From assembly GCF_019429525.1 (NCBI RefSeq), contig NZ_JAHXZL010000011.1, forward strand, positions 62,001-126,000: 64,000 nt of DNA, given 5' to 3'. The position numbers were made by a program, and so were the translations under genes. Of this stretch, positions 1 to 8,395 are shown piece by piece. Below the pieces are notes generated by a model, which had not been told where the DNA came from, searched no databases, and was given only the letters and a program-made list of their open reading frames with translations. This DNA comes from Sphingomonas folli. GTDB taxonomy: Bacteria > Pseudomonadota > Alphaproteobacteria > Sphingomonadales > Sphingomonadaceae. Positions within the stretch are counted from its first letter, which is position 1. Every line of letters begins with the position of its first letter.

Positions 1-206
1 TCCTCGATCACGCGGCGCAGCTCGAGCACCGCTTTCTCCACCTCATAGGTGTGGACCACCGCGCGGGTATGGACCTGGTTCTGCCGCGTCACCCAGGCGG
101 CGCCCCCGCCCGCCGCGAGCAGCGCGAGGAAGCCCGGCACCAGCAGCGCGGTCAGCCGCGGCGCGATCTTGCCCTCGGGCGGCAGCAGGAACTTGGGGGT
201 GGCCAC
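1..206 (-). CDS. Sensor protein with CHASE3-like N-terminus (partial)
   Basis: Only the N-terminus is inside the window; the gene runs off the left edge. From a GTG start at 206 the product has a short cytoplasmic segment (ATPKFLLPPEGK), one hydrophobic membrane segment (about residues 19-40) and then a helical stretch (VVHTYEVEKAVLELRRVIEE). That stretch resembles the start of CHASE3 extracellular sensor domains, where HTYEV is a common motif. Such proteins are usually membrane sensor histidine kinases. It lies 54 bases downstream of an HWE kinase on the same strand, so the two probably form one signalling operon. The output domain is not visible. The GTG start is chosen because an upstream stop in another frame and the lack of an earlier in-frame ATG leave few alternatives. 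Confidence 0.6.
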   Translation of the reverse strand, partial: MATPKFLLPPEGKIAPRLTALLVPGFLALLAAGGGAAWVTRQNQVHTRAVVHTYEVEKAVLELRRVIE

Positions 207-260
207 GGCGTCGCGGTTAGCGCGCGCGGGGCACTTACACCAGCCGCGACGCGCGCCGCC

Positions 261-2639
261 TCACCCCTCTCCGGCGCCCGCCGAGACGGGAATGGCGATC
301 GTACAATGCGCGCCGTCCGGCCCGAGCGTCAGCGCGGTGCGCGCGCCGAGCTGATAGGGCAGCGCCTGCTCGATCAGCTCGCGCCCCTGCCCCCCGCCCC
401 TTACCCCGCCCCCGGGTCCGCCACCGCCCGCGCCGCCTGTGTCCTCGGGCATCGCCACGCCGTGCTCGCGCCAGTCGATATGGAGCCAGGGCCGCGCGCC
501 CGGTCCGGCCGGTTCGAGCCGCCACGTCACCGACAGCCGGCCGTCGGGCTGGCCGAGCGCGCCGTATTTCACCGCGTTGGTGGCGAGCTCGTGCAGCGCC
601 ATCGCCAGCGTCTGCACCGTCGACGAGCGCAGCCGCACCCCCGCGGGCCCGTCGAGCGTGGCGCGCTCGGTGCCGCCCATCGCCGCCAGCTCGGTGCGCA
701 GCAGGTCGTCGAAGGTGACGCGGTCGACGTCGGTGAGCCGCGACAGCAGCGCCTGCACGCGCGCCAGCGCGTCGAGCCGGTCGGTGAAGCGCGCGCGAAA
801 GTCGGCGATGTCGGCGCTGGTCCGCGCCATGTTGTCCGCGATCGAGCGCACCACGCCCATCAGGTTGCGCGTGCGATGCTGCAGCTCGGCGATCAGCACC
901 GCCTGACGCTCCTCCCACTCGCGCCGGTCGGTGGTGTCGACCATCGCGCCGACCATCCGCGTCGCGACGTCGGCATCGTAGAAGAAGCGGCCGCGCGCGT
1001 CATGCCAGCGCACCGCGCCGTCGGGGCGGACGATGCGGAACTCGCGGTTGAACTCGGTGCGCTGCTCCATCGCGGCGTAGAGCGCGGCCTCGGTCGCCGC
1101 GCGGTCGTCGGGATGGAGCCGCTCGCACCACAGGTCCAGGCTCGGCTCGACCGCGCCGACGGCATAGCCCTCCATGCGGTAATGCTCGTCGGACCAGTGC
1201 AGCTCGCCGGTGCGGACGTTCCAGTCCCACAGCCCGAGCCGGCCGACCTCGACCGCGCTGCGCAGTCGCTCCTCGCTGCGCCGCACCGCCTCGGCCGCCT
1301 GACGCGTATCGGTGATGTCCTCGCCGATGCCGCCGATCAGCGTCACCGCACCGCCGCCGTCGCGGATCGGGAAAGCGGTGTCGCGGATCCAGCGCGTCGC
1401 GCCGTCGACCGGGCGGCGGATGCGATAGTCGAAGCCGACATGCTCGCCGCCGCGCACGCGCGCCATCGCCGCCTCGGCCAGCGCGCGGTCCTCGGGATGG
1501 ACGAGGTCGAGCCAGCGGCGCATCTCGTCCCCGGCGATGGCGCGGTCGCGGCTCAGCCCATAGACGGTCTCGAACGCTGGCGTGAGATATTCCCAGCGCA
1601 GCGTCACCGCGTCGCGGATCCACAGCACGTCGTGCGAGGCCTCGCCGAACTGGCGCAGGCGCTCCTCGCTCTGCCGCACCTTGTCCTGCGCGGCGGCGTC
1701 GCGCAGCCGCAGCACCTCCTCCTGCGCGCGCTTCCACGCGCCGATATCCTTGGTGGTGGTGGCGACGCCGTCGTCGAGCTTGACCACGGTCTGGAGGAAC
1801 CAGCTGTCGAACTGCTCGTGGACATAGTGGCGCTCGTCCTGGCGCGGCTCGCCCGTCTCGGTCACGTGCTTGAAGGTGGCGAAGATGCCCTCGTCCAGCA
1901 CGCCGGGATTGCGCTCGAGCAGGCTCTGCCCGCGCACCTCGCCGTAGCGGCTCGCCGAGGTGTGGTTGTTGAGCAGCCAGCGGAAGTCGACGATCTCACC
2001 GTCGGCGTCGCGCACCGCCTCGAACACCTGGATCATGTCGGTGGAGGCGTCCATCGTCGCGCGGAGCAGGTCGCGCCCGCGCGCCAGCTCGGCGACCCGC
2101 TGGCGCACCGCCAGCGCGCTCGCCGCGAACTGCGCGAGGCTGGCGAGCAGCCGCGCGTCCTCCTGGTCGAACGCGCGATCGCCCTCGTGCGCGACCAGCC
2201 ACACGGTGCCGGCGGCGCGGCCGCCGCGGTGGAACGGCACGAGCAGCAGCTCACGCACGCCGGGCTCGAGCGGTGGTCCGGCGAAGATCGTGTCGGGCCG
2301 CTCGAACAGCAGCGCGGAGTCGCGCGCGATCGCGACGCCGCACGGGCTGGCGTCGAGCGGCATCGTGCCGCCGCGATAGCGCGCCCAGCCGCCCGACAGC
2401 GCGTCCCAGCGGAAGCCGTGCGGCTCGCGCAGGCTGACCCCGGCCGAGCCGGCGACTCGATGCGCGACGATCAGGTCGGTCAGCCGCTGAAGCAGGTCGG
2501 CGGGACGGTCGGCGAGGTCGCGCGCCAGCGTCGAGAGGATCGCCGCCTCGGTGGCGTGATCGGGCGCGCGCGCCGGGCGAGCCACGAGCGCGTCCGCCGC
2601 CGCTGCCCCGCCCGATCCGCTGCCCGATCCGCCGTGCAT
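261..2639 (-). CDS. GAF-PAS-PAS-PAS HWE-family sensor histidine kinase
   Basis: The 792-residue protein has no membrane segment and looks like a soluble sensor. Reading from the N-terminus: a GAF-like domain (about 30-185), then three PAS/PAC units (about 195-310, 325-445 and 450-575). The PAC tails are recognisable, for example IRDGGGAVTLIGGIGEDIT. A C-terminal HWE kinase module follows (about 580-770). The phosphoacceptor box is ELQHRTRN near residue 588. The family-defining His lies in ALHELATNAVKYGAL and the W-x-E in DWREHG. HWE kinases are typical of alphaproteobacteria and often feed stress-response or light-response pathways; the ligand here is unknown. It is divergent from the sorbosone-dehydrogenase-like gene and probably cotranscribed with the truncated sensor gene that follows. 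Confidence 0.92.
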   Translation of the reverse strand: MHGGSGSGSGGAAAADALVARPARAPDHATEAAILSTLARDLADRPADLLQRLTDLIVAHRVAGSAGVSLREPHGFRWDALSGGWARYRGGTMPLDASPCGVAIARDSALLFERPDTIFAGPPLEPGVRELLLVPFHRGGRAAGTVWLVAHEGDRAFDQEDARLLASLAQFAASALAVRQRVAELARGRDLLRATMDASTDMIQVFEAVRDADGEIVDFRWLLNNHTSASRYGEVRGQSLLERNPGVLDEGIFATFKHVTETGEPRQDERHYVHEQFDSWFLQTVVKLDDGVATTTKDIGAWKRAQEEVLRLRDAAAQDKVRQSEERLRQFGEASHDVLWIRDAVTLRWEYLTPAFETVYGLSRDRAIAGDEMRRWLDLVHPEDRALAEAAMARVRGGEHVGFDYRIRRPVDGATRWIRDTAFPIRDGGGAVTLIGGIGEDITDTRQAAEAVRRSEERLRSAVEVGRLGLWDWNVRTGELHWSDEHYRMEGYAVGAVEPSLDLWCERLHPDDRAATEAALYAAMEQRTEFNREFRIVRPDGAVRWHDARGRFFYDADVATRMVGAMVDTTDRREWEERQAVLIAELQHRTRNLMGVVRSIADNMARTSADIADFRARFTDRLDALARVQALLSRLTDVDRVTFDDLLRTELAAMGGTERATLDGPAGVRLRSSTVQTLAMALHELATNAVKYGALGQPDGRLSVTWRLEPAGPGARPWLHIDWREHGVAMPEDTGGAGGGGPGGGVRGGGQGRELIEQALPYQLGARTALTLGPDGAHCTIAIPVSAGAGEG

Positions 2640-2740
2640 CGCATCCCCTTCTCGATCGCGCGACGCTACACCGTCCCCGGGGTCGGCGGCAACGCACGCG
2701 ACGGTGGCGTGGGCCGCGGCTTAGCCCTACATCTGGCGGC

Positions 2741-4069
2741 ATGCGCAGACACATCCTCGCCGTGCTCGGCCTCCTCGTCCTCGCCGCGATCGGCATCTTC
2801 GCCTATCTCGCCTGGCCCGACGCCGCGCGGCTCGACCTCGCCGCGGTGAGCGGCGCGCGGCCGACGATCACGCCGCCGCGCGAGCAGATGCTGCCCACGG
2901 TCAAGACCGCCGACCCGATCGGCTGGAAGGCGGGCGAGACGCCGACCCCCGCGGCCGGGCTGCGCGTCGCCGCCTTCGCCACCGGGCTGGACCACCCGCG
3001 CTGGCTCTACCGCCTGCCCAACGGCGACGTGCTGGTGGCGGAGACCAACTCGCCGCCGCGCGAGGGCGGCGGGATCCAGGGTTGGGTGATGCGCCACCTG
3101 CTCGGCAAGGTCGGCGCGGGCGGCGCCTCCGCCAACCGCATCACGCTGCTGCGCGACGCCGACGGCGACGGCCGCGCCGAGACGCGCACCGCCTTCATGA
3201 CCGGGCTCAACTCGCCCTCCGGCATGGCGCTGCTCGACGGTCAGCTCTACGTCGCCAACACCGACTCGCTGGTGCGCGTGCCCTACACCGAGGGCGCCAC
3301 CAGCATCGCCGCCAAGCCCGAGCTGGTCGTGAAGCTGCCGGGTGGCGCCAACCACTGGGCGCGCAACGTCATCCCCGCCGAGGACGGGCGCACGCTGTAC
3401 GTCTCGGTGGGCTCGGCCTCGAACGTCGCCGAGGGCGGGCTGGCACGCGAGAAGTTCCGCGCCGCGATCCTCCAGGTCTATCCCAGGGAGAAGACCTTCC
3501 GGGTCTTCGCCACCGGGCTGCGCAACCCCAACGGCATGGCGCTGGTGCCCGGCACCAACCGGCTGTGGACCGTGGTGAACGAGCGCGACATGCTCGGCTC
3601 CGACCTCGTCCCCGACTATCTCACCGCGGTGGAGCTCGGCGACAATTTCGGCTGGCCCTGGTATTATTGGGGCGGCTACGTGGACACGCGCGTGGAGCCG
3701 CGGAACCTCGAGCTGCAGCAATATGTGAAGCGCCCCGATTATGCGCTGGGGCCGCACGTCGCCGCGCTGGGGCTGAGCTTCGCGGGCGACGCCAAGCTGG
3801 GCGGGCAGTTCGCCCGCGGCGCCTTCGTCGGCGAGCACGGCTCGTGGAACCGCAAGCCGCTGTCGGGCTACAAGCTGGTGTTCGTGCCCTTCGACGCGGC
3901 GGGCTGGCCGGTGAAGGGCGCCAAGCCGGTCGACGTGCTCACCGGGTTCGTCACCCCCGAGGGCGACGCGCACGGCCGCCCCGTCGGCGTGATCACCGAC
4001 CGCGCCGGCGCCTTGCTGGTGGCGGACGACGTCGGCGACGCGATCTGGCGGGTCACGCCGGCGCGCTGA
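2741..4069 (+). CDS. Sorbosone dehydrogenase family (PQQ-type beta-propeller) protein
   Basis: This 442-residue protein begins with an uncleaved-anchor or signal-like segment (LAVLGLLVLAAIGIFAYLAW, about residues 5-24). A beta-propeller of the glucose/sorbosone dehydrogenase type follows. Recognisable blocks are GLDHPRWLYRLPNGDVLVAE, the GLNSPSGMALLDGQLYVANT strand pair, GLRNPNGMAL and GEHGSWNR. Family members oxidise aldoses or sorbosone, usually with PQQ, in the periplasm. The substrate cannot be read from the sequence. A calcium-binding-like DADGDGRAE loop is present near residue 145. It stands alone on the plus strand, divergent from the HWE kinase, with no PQQ biosynthesis genes nearby. 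Confidence 0.85.
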   Translation: MRRHILAVLGLLVLAAIGIFAYLAWPDAARLDLAAVSGARPTITPPREQMLPTVKTADPIGWKAGETPTPAAGLRVAAFATGLDHPRWLYRLPNGDVLVAETNSPPREGGGIQGWVMRHLLGKVGAGGASANRITLLRDADGDGRAETRTAFMTGLNSPSGMALLDGQLYVANTDSLVRVPYTEGATSIAAKPELVVKLPGGANHWARNVIPAEDGRTLYVSVGSASNVAEGGLAREKFRAAILQVYPREKTFRVFATGLRNPNGMALVPGTNRLWTVVNERDMLGSDLVPDYLTAVELGDNFGWPWYYWGGYVDTRVEPRNLELQQYVKRPDYALGPHVAALGLSFAGDAKLGGQFARGAFVGEHGSWNRKPLSGYKLVFVPFDAAGWPVKGAKPVDVLTGFVTPEGDAHGRPVGVITDRAGALLVADDVGDAIWRVTPAR

Positions 4070-4125
4070 CCCGCGCCGCGCGCCGCCCGCGCTATAATGA
4101 GCCTGGGCGGAGCGCGGAGCGAGCG

Positions 4126-4266
4126 ATGCTGTGGACGATCGTCGTCATCCTGGTGATCCTGTGGCTGCTGGGGTTCAGCTTCCATCTCACCCACGGGCTG
4201 ATCCACCTGCTGCTGGTGATCGCGCTGATCGTCGGGCTGGTGCAGCTGTTCACCGGACGGCGCTGA
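4126..4266 (+). CDS. Lmo0937-family small membrane protein, copy 1
   Basis: A 46-residue protein made almost entirely of two hydrophobic helices: MLWTIVVILVILWLLGF at the start and HLLLVIALIVGLVQLF near the end, with a basic GRR tail. This matches the tiny Lmo0937-type membrane proteins that are widespread in bacteria and of unknown function, often annotated as stress-associated. A near-identical copy follows 97 bases downstream, so this is a tandem duplication. It lies 56 bases after the sorbosone-dehydrogenase-like gene. The leader has only a weak ribosome-binding site (GCGGAGCGAG). Confidence 0.8.
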   Translation: MLWTIVVILVILWLLGFSFHLTHGLIHLLLVIALIVGLVQLFTGRR

Positions 4267-4363
4267 CGCATGCCGCGGCGGCGCTGTAACGAAATGTTGC
4301 CGGGGCGCGGAACAGGCGCGCGGTGGCGATTGTTTTCTTCCTGTAGCTCAGGAGGATAGCTCG

Positions 4364-4507
4364 ATGTTGTGGACAATCGCCGTCATTCTTCTGGTGCTGT
4401 GGCTGCTCGGCTTCAGCCTGCACGTCGCCGGCGGGCTGATCCATATCCTGCTGGTGATCGCGATCATCGTCGGGCTGGTGCAGCTGTTCAGCGGGCGTCG
4501 GGTATAA
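4364..4507 (+). CDS. Lmo0937-family small membrane protein, copy 2
   Basis: A 47-residue paralogue of the preceding gene with the same two-helix pattern and ending (GLVQLFSGRRV). Differences are mainly conservative (V/A, L/I) plus a changed loop, HVAGG instead of HLTHG. A strong Shine-Dalgarno sequence, AGGAGG at 4350-4355, lies 8 bases before the ATG, much better than that of copy 1. The 97-base spacer contains an AT-rich stretch (TTGTTTTCTTCC), so it may carry its own promoter. No biochemical role is known for this family. Confidence 0.82.
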   Translation: MLWTIAVILLVLWLLGFSLHVAGGLIHILLVIAIIVGLVQLFSGRRV

Positions 4508-4838
4508 GGGACGCCGCGCGCATCAACGCGGCGCGGGCCGAGTGACGCCCGACGCGGGCTCCTACTCGGGGGCGCGCGCCGCCTTTGGGTGACTTGGCGT
4601 CACGGCGCTCCCACGGGTGCAGGAGCCCCGGGCCAGGGCGCGGCATGCGCGATCTCAGAGGCTGATCCATCTGGTGAGAGCCAGCACGGTGCTCCTGCGG
4701 ACGGAGGAGCCTAGAGTCGCGGGCGTCACGCCTGCCGCGCTCGGCTCCGGCGTTCGCCGGAGCACGGGTCGATCGAGGTGGATCGGACGCTAGGCCCCGA
4801 CGTTCGCCCGAGCACCCGCCGACGGCGGCGAACCGTGC
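4508..4838. other. Gene-free region with repeat
   Basis: No supportable gene. The stretch holds a family A palindromic repeat with its outer GATCC-type arms (about 4662-4792) and an extra half copy (CGTTCGCCCGAGCAC, 4801-4815). Confidence 0.6.
4689..4765. repeat. Family A palindromic repeat, copy A1 (77 bp)
   Basis: The element starts GTGCTCCTGCGG and ends CGTTCGCCGGAGCAC. The two halves form an imperfect inverted repeat, and each half can fold its own hairpin (GCTCCTGCGG/ACGGAGGAGC). Similar elements of 72-104 bp occur at 13561, 17295, 18317, 22005 and 46033. The layout resembles REP doublets (REPINs). Confidence 0.75.
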
Positions 4839-5657
4839 TCAGCCCACCCGCACCCACAGGGCGGTGGCATCGTCGCTGCGCTTGAAGCGCGGGTAGCGTC
4901 GGCACGCCGCATCCTCCCGCTCGATCGCGCGCAGTTCCTCCGCCAGCGCCGCCAACCCCCGCGCGCGCACCGCCGCCATCAGTCCCGTTCCCTCATAGGC
5001 CGCGTAGCTGTCGACCAGCGCGGCGAAGCCGTCGCTCATCAGCAGCAGCGTGTCACCCGCCGCCGTCCCTACCGTCGCGTGGTCGGTCGCGGCCGCCGAC
5101 ACCGCCGCGTCGACGCCGAGCACGCGTCGCCCCGGCCGCTCGCGTGCGGCGCGACGGTCGGCGATCACCGCGGGCGTGCGCGCGCCGCCGAGCGCCTCGC
5201 CCAGTGCCGCCGCCTCGGCGCTCTCCGCGGCGCGGTCGGGCGCTGGCGTGAGCCAGTCGACCCCGCCGCCGGCACGTTCGCGCAGGATCGCGCAGTCGCC
5301 CGCCCAGGCGAGCTGAAGCGACTCACCGACGAGCTGGACCGCGGCGAAGGAGGCGCTCGGCAGCTCCCAGGCACCCGCGGGTTCGCGCCGCCGCTCCGCG
5401 GCGTATCGCTCCGCCACCCTCCCGAACACGCGCGCGCAGGTGGCGCGCAGGTCCGCGCCCTCGCCGGACCCGAAGGCGGCGTCGGCGGTCGCCGCCAGCC
5501 AGGCCGCGCCGCCGCGATCGCCCAGCAGCCCGGGCGGGGCGAGATCGGTGGCGCCGTCGATCACCCAGGCGCAGCGCGGGCCGGCGCCGGCGCGGTCGTC
5601 GTTGGGCGCGGCGGTGTCGCCGCACAGGCTGAGCGACTGGAGCAGGTCGAGGTGCAT
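4839..5657 (-). CDS. PP2C-family protein phosphatase
   Basis: A 272-residue soluble protein with the skeleton of PP2C metal-dependent Ser/Thr phosphatases. Acidic metal-ligand positions appear as NDDR and WVIDGATD (about residues 18-38), the late motif as LLLMSDGFAAL (about 205-215), and the terminal motif as SDDATALWVRV. The expected central strand LQLAWAGDCAIL (about 113-124) corresponds to the GDS/GDC block of the family. It dephosphorylates an unknown protein, presumably with Mn/Mg. It lies 28 bases downstream of bkdB on the same strand, so it is probably the last gene of the bkd operon. No kinase gene is adjacent. Confidence 0.8.
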   Translation of the reverse strand: MHLDLLQSLSLCGDTAAPNDDRAGAGPRCAWVIDGATDLAPPGLLGDRGGAAWLAATADAAFGSGEGADLRATCARVFGRVAERYAAERRREPAGAWELPSASFAAVQLVGESLQLAWAGDCAILRERAGGGVDWLTPAPDRAAESAEAAALGEALGGARTPAVIADRRAARERPGRRVLGVDAAVSAAATDHATVGTAAGDTLLLMSDGFAALVDSYAAYEGTGLMAAVRARGLAALAEELRAIEREDAACRRYPRFKRSDDATALWVRVG

Positions 5658-5685
5658 GGCCCCGCCCCTAGCCGCCCCGCGCGGC

Positions 5686-7122
5686 TCAGTCGACGAAGAG
5701 CAGCGCGGGCGCCTCGATCAATCCCTTCAGCGCCTGGACGAAGCTGGCGGCGTCATGGCCGTCGACCACGCGGTGATCGCAGCTGATCGAGAGATTCATC
5801 AGCTTGGCCCGGCGGATGGCATCGCCGCGCCCGGCCTCCTCGGGGGCCACGAAGACGGGGCGCTCGACGATCTTGTTCGGCCCGATGATCGCCACCTCGG
5901 GTCGGTTGATCACCGGCGTGGTCGCGATGCCGCCGAGCGGCCCCAGCGAGGTGAGCGTGATCGTGCCGTTGCCGAGCTCGTCGGGGCGCAGCTTGCCCGC
6001 GCGCGCGGCGGTGGCGAGTCGCGCGATCTCGGTGGCGAGCTGCCAGACGTTGCGGTCCTGCGCGTCGCGGAGCACCGGCACGGTGAGCCCGGCGTCGGTC
6101 TGCGCCGCCATGCCGAGGTGGACGCGGCCGTGGCGGGTCACCACGCCCGCCTCGTCGTCGTAGCGCGCGTTGAGCATCGGGAAGTCGGGCAGGATGCGGC
6201 ACAGCGCCACGATCAGGAGCGGGAGCAAGGTCAGCTTGGACCGCTCGCCGCGGCGCGCGTTGAGCTGCGCGCGCAGCGCCTCCAGCGCGGTGACCTCGAT
6301 CTCCTCGACATAGGTGAAATGCGGGATGTGGCGCTTGGAGGCGGCCATGTTCTCGGCGATGCGGCGGCGCATGCCGATGACTCGGATCGGCTCGTCGGCG
6401 CGCGCGCGGCTGGCGTGCGGCGCGTGATAGCCCTCACCGGCGCCGTAGCGGAGGAAGGCGTCGAGGTCGGCGTGGCGGACGCGGTCGCCCTCGGCGACGC
6501 GGACCCGCGCGAGGTCGACGCCGAGGTCCCGGGCGCGGGCGCGGACGGCGGGGGAGGCGAGGATGGGTCGAGCAACATCCTCCCCGGCACGGGGAGGGGG
6601 ACCGTCAGCCGCAGGCTGATGGTGGAGGGGGCTATCCGCAGGCGGGGCGGCTGTTGGAGTGGACTCCCCCGAGGTCACCACTTGCGGAGAGCCGCCTCCA
6701 CCACCGGCTTCGCCGGCGTGCGAGCTTTGGCGTGCCCCCGGCACGCCAAGATCGTGTCCGCGGGACACGATCTCGCCCGCACGCCCCCTCCCCGTGCCGG
6801 GGAGGATCTGAGTTTCCTCCACTCCCGGATTCTCCGCCTCGAGCGTATCCTCCTCCACCGGCGGCGGGACCAACCCTTCCCCCTCGGTCTCGATCACCAC
6901 CAGCGGCGCGCCGATCGAGACCTGGTCGCCGACCTCGCCGGCGCGCTCGACCACCACGCCCGCGACCGGGCTCTCCATCTCGACCGTGGCCTTGTCGGTC
7001 ATCATGTCGGCGAGCTGCTGGTCCTCCTCGACGCGGTCGCCGACCTGGACGTGCCAGGCGACGATCTCCGCCTCGGAAATGCCCTCGCCGATGTCGGGCA
7101 GCTTGAAGGTGAAGCGAGCCAT
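5686..7122 (-). CDS. bkdB: Dihydrolipoamide acyltransferase (E2) of branched-chain 2-oxoacid dehydrogenase
   Basis: The 478-residue protein is the E2 core. An N-terminal lipoyl domain (1-80) carries the lipoylated lysine in MTDKATVEME (Lys44). The peripheral subunit-binding domain is near 187-222 (SPAVRARARDLGVDLARV). The C-terminal catalytic domain has the CoA-dependent acyltransferase motif HRVVDGHD (His450, Asp454). It transfers branched-chain acyl groups from E1 to CoA. Residues about 106-182 are not normal linker: they are the translation of a 231-bp family C repeat, in frame, rich in Gly, Pro and Ala. It follows bkdA2 within 6 bases. No E3 gene is present here. Confidence 0.93.
   Translation of the reverse strand: MARFTFKLPDIGEGISEAEIVAWHVQVGDRVEEDQQLADMMTDKATVEMESPVAGVVVERAGEVGDQVSIGAPLVVIETEGEGLVPPPVEEDTLEAENPGVEETQILPGTGRGRAGEIVSRGHDLGVPGARQSSHAGEAGGGGGSPQVVTSGESTPTAAPPADSPLHHQPAADGPPPRAGEDVARPILASPAVRARARDLGVDLARVRVAEGDRVRHADLDAFLRYGAGEGYHAPHASRARADEPIRVIGMRRRIAENMAASKRHIPHFTYVEEIEVTALEALRAQLNARRGERSKLTLLPLLIVALCRILPDFPMLNARYDDEAGVVTRHGRVHLGMAAQTDAGLTVPVLRDAQDRNVWQLATEIARLATAARAGKLRPDELGNGTITLTSLGPLGGIATTPVINRPEVAIIGPNKIVERPVFVAPEEAGRGDAIRRAKLMNLSISCDHRVVDGHDAASFVQALKGLIEAPALLFVD
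6577..6807. repeat. Family C repeat, copy C1, inside bkdB
   Basis: A 231-bp element bounded by CCTCCCCGGCACGGGGAGG and its inverted counterpart CCTCCCCGTGCCGGGGAGG. Inner arms are GGTGGAGGGGGC and GCCTCCACCACC. A further hairpin (GATCGTGTCCGCGGGACACGATC) lies near 6750-6772. The length is a multiple of three and the element lies in the bkdB inter-domain linker. Other copies are at 8185, 27035, 32797, 51666 and 59657. Confidence 0.85.
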
Positions 7123-7128
7123 GTGCCG

Positions 7129-8181
7129 TTAGTCCTTGAGAATCTTCTTGAGCGCCTGGCCGATCCGCACGGGGCCGGGGAAATAGGCCCATTCGAGGCT
7201 GTGCGGATAGGGCGTGTCGAAGCCGGTGACCCGCTCGACCGGCGCCTCGAGGTGGTAGAAGCAGCGCTCCTGCACCAGCGCGGCGAGCTCGGCGCCGAAG
7301 CCGCCGGTGCGCGTCGCCTCGTGCACCACCATGCAGCGGCCGGTCTTCCTCACCGAGCGCTCGATCGCCGCGATGTCGAGCGGGACGAGCGTGCGCAGGT
7401 CGATGATCTCGGCGTCGATCCCGGTGTCCGCCACCACCTGCGCGCAGACGTGGACCATCGTGCCGTAGGCGAGCATCGTCACCGCCTCGCCCGCGCGCAC
7501 CACCTTCGCCTCGCCGAGCGGGATCGTGTAATAGCCGCTCGGCACCTCGCCGCCGGGGTGCTTCGACCAGTTCTCGGCGGGGCGGTCCCAATGGCCGTTG
7601 AACGGGCCGTTGTAGATCCGCTTGGGCTCGAGGAAGAGCACCGGGTCGTTGTCCTCGATCGCCGCGATCAGCAGCCCCTTGGCGTCATAGGGGGTGGAGG
7701 GGATCACCGTCTTGATCCCCGAGACGTGGGTGAAGATGCCCTCGGGCGACTGCGAGTGGGTCTGGCCGCCGAAGATGCCGCCGCCATAGGGCGAGCGCAC
7801 CGTGATCGGCGCGGTGAAGTCGCCGGCCGAGCGGTAGCGCAGCCGCGCCGCCTCCGAGACGAGCTGGTCGAGCGCGGGGTAGATATAGTCGGCGAACTGG
7901 ATCTCGGGCACGGGGCGCAGGCCGTAGGCACCCATGCCGACCGCGACGCCGATGATCCCGCACTCGGTGATCGGCGTGTCGAACACGCGGGTCTTGCCGT
8001 ATTTCTTCTGCAGCCCGGCGGTGGCGCGGAAGACGCCGCCGAAGAAGCCGACGTCCTCCCCCATCACGATCACGTCGGGGTCGCGCGCCATGGTCTCGTC
8101 CATCGCGGCGTTGATCGCCTGGATCATGTTCATGCGGGTGGTGGTGGGTTGGTCGATCACGTCGGTCATAGTCGTGTCCAT
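7129..8181 (-). CDS. bkdA2: Branched-chain 2-oxoacid dehydrogenase E1 beta subunit
   Basis: About 350 residues with the classic transketolase-like beta-subunit blocks: MIQAINAAMDETMARDPDVIVMGEDVG (residues about 16-42), GVFRATAGLQKKYG, FDTPITECGIIGVAVGMGAYG and the C-terminal GRCMVVHEATRTGGFGAE. With E1 alpha it decarboxylates branched-chain 2-oxoacids using thiamine diphosphate. The ORF is open upstream to 8259, but that extension is only translated family C repeat. The start was placed at the ATG at 8181 (MDTTMTDV); the ATGs at 8184 and 8169 are alternatives, and the nearest Shine-Dalgarno (GGAGGA) belongs to the repeat itself. Confidence 0.92.
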   Translation of the reverse strand: MDTTMTDVIDQPTTTRMNMIQAINAAMDETMARDPDVIVMGEDVGFFGGVFRATAGLQKKYGKTRVFDTPITECGIIGVAVGMGAYGLRPVPEIQFADYIYPALDQLVSEAARLRYRSAGDFTAPITVRSPYGGGIFGGQTHSQSPEGIFTHVSGIKTVIPSTPYDAKGLLIAAIEDNDPVLFLEPKRIYNGPFNGHWDRPAENWSKHPGGEVPSGYYTIPLGEAKVVRAGEAVTMLAYGTMVHVCAQVVADTGIDAEIIDLRTLVPLDIAAIERSVRKTGRCMVVHEATRTGGFGAELAALVQERCFYHLEAPVERVTGFDTPYPHSLEWAYFPGPVRIGQALKKILKD

Positions 8182-8184
8182 CAT

Positions 8185-8381
8185 TCCTCCCCGGCAAGGG
8201 GAGGGGGCGTACGGGCGAGATCGTGTCCCCCGGACACGATCTTGGCGTGCCGGGGGCACGACAAAGCCCGTACGCCACGCGTCAGCGTGGTGGTGGAGGG
8301 GGCTCCCCGCGGGCGACAGCGCCGGTGGAGAGCCCCCTCCACCAGCCTGCGGCTGGTCCCCTTCCCCGTGCCGGGGAGGAT
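8185..8381. repeat. Family C repeat, copy C2, between bkdA1 and bkdA2
   Basis: This fills the 214-base gap inside the bkd operon. Ends are CCTCCCCGGCAAGGGGAGG and CCCCGTGCCGGGGAGGA. An inner hairpin GATCGTGTCCCCCGGACACGATC is shared with copy C1. It places strong secondary structure between two cotranscribed genes and supplies the ribosome-binding site of bkdA2. Confidence 0.8.
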
Positions 8382-8395
8382 CTCGAAGGCCATCG

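Noticed and set aside
51..2849. Very long frame on the strand opposite to the HWE kinase
   Set aside because: Opposite-strand frames of this size are common in such GC-rich DNA. The product is Arg/Ala-rich with no domain, while the minus-strand kinase has a full set of motifs.
4340..4363. tRNA-like string (TGTAGCTCAGGAGGATAG)
   Set aside because: It resembles a tRNA D-arm but no acceptor, anticodon or T arms follow. It is the ribosome-binding leader of the second small membrane protein.
8182..8259. Upstream extension of bkdA2 to ATG 8259
   Set aside because: These codons are entirely within family C repeat C2 and do not resemble E1 beta proteins.
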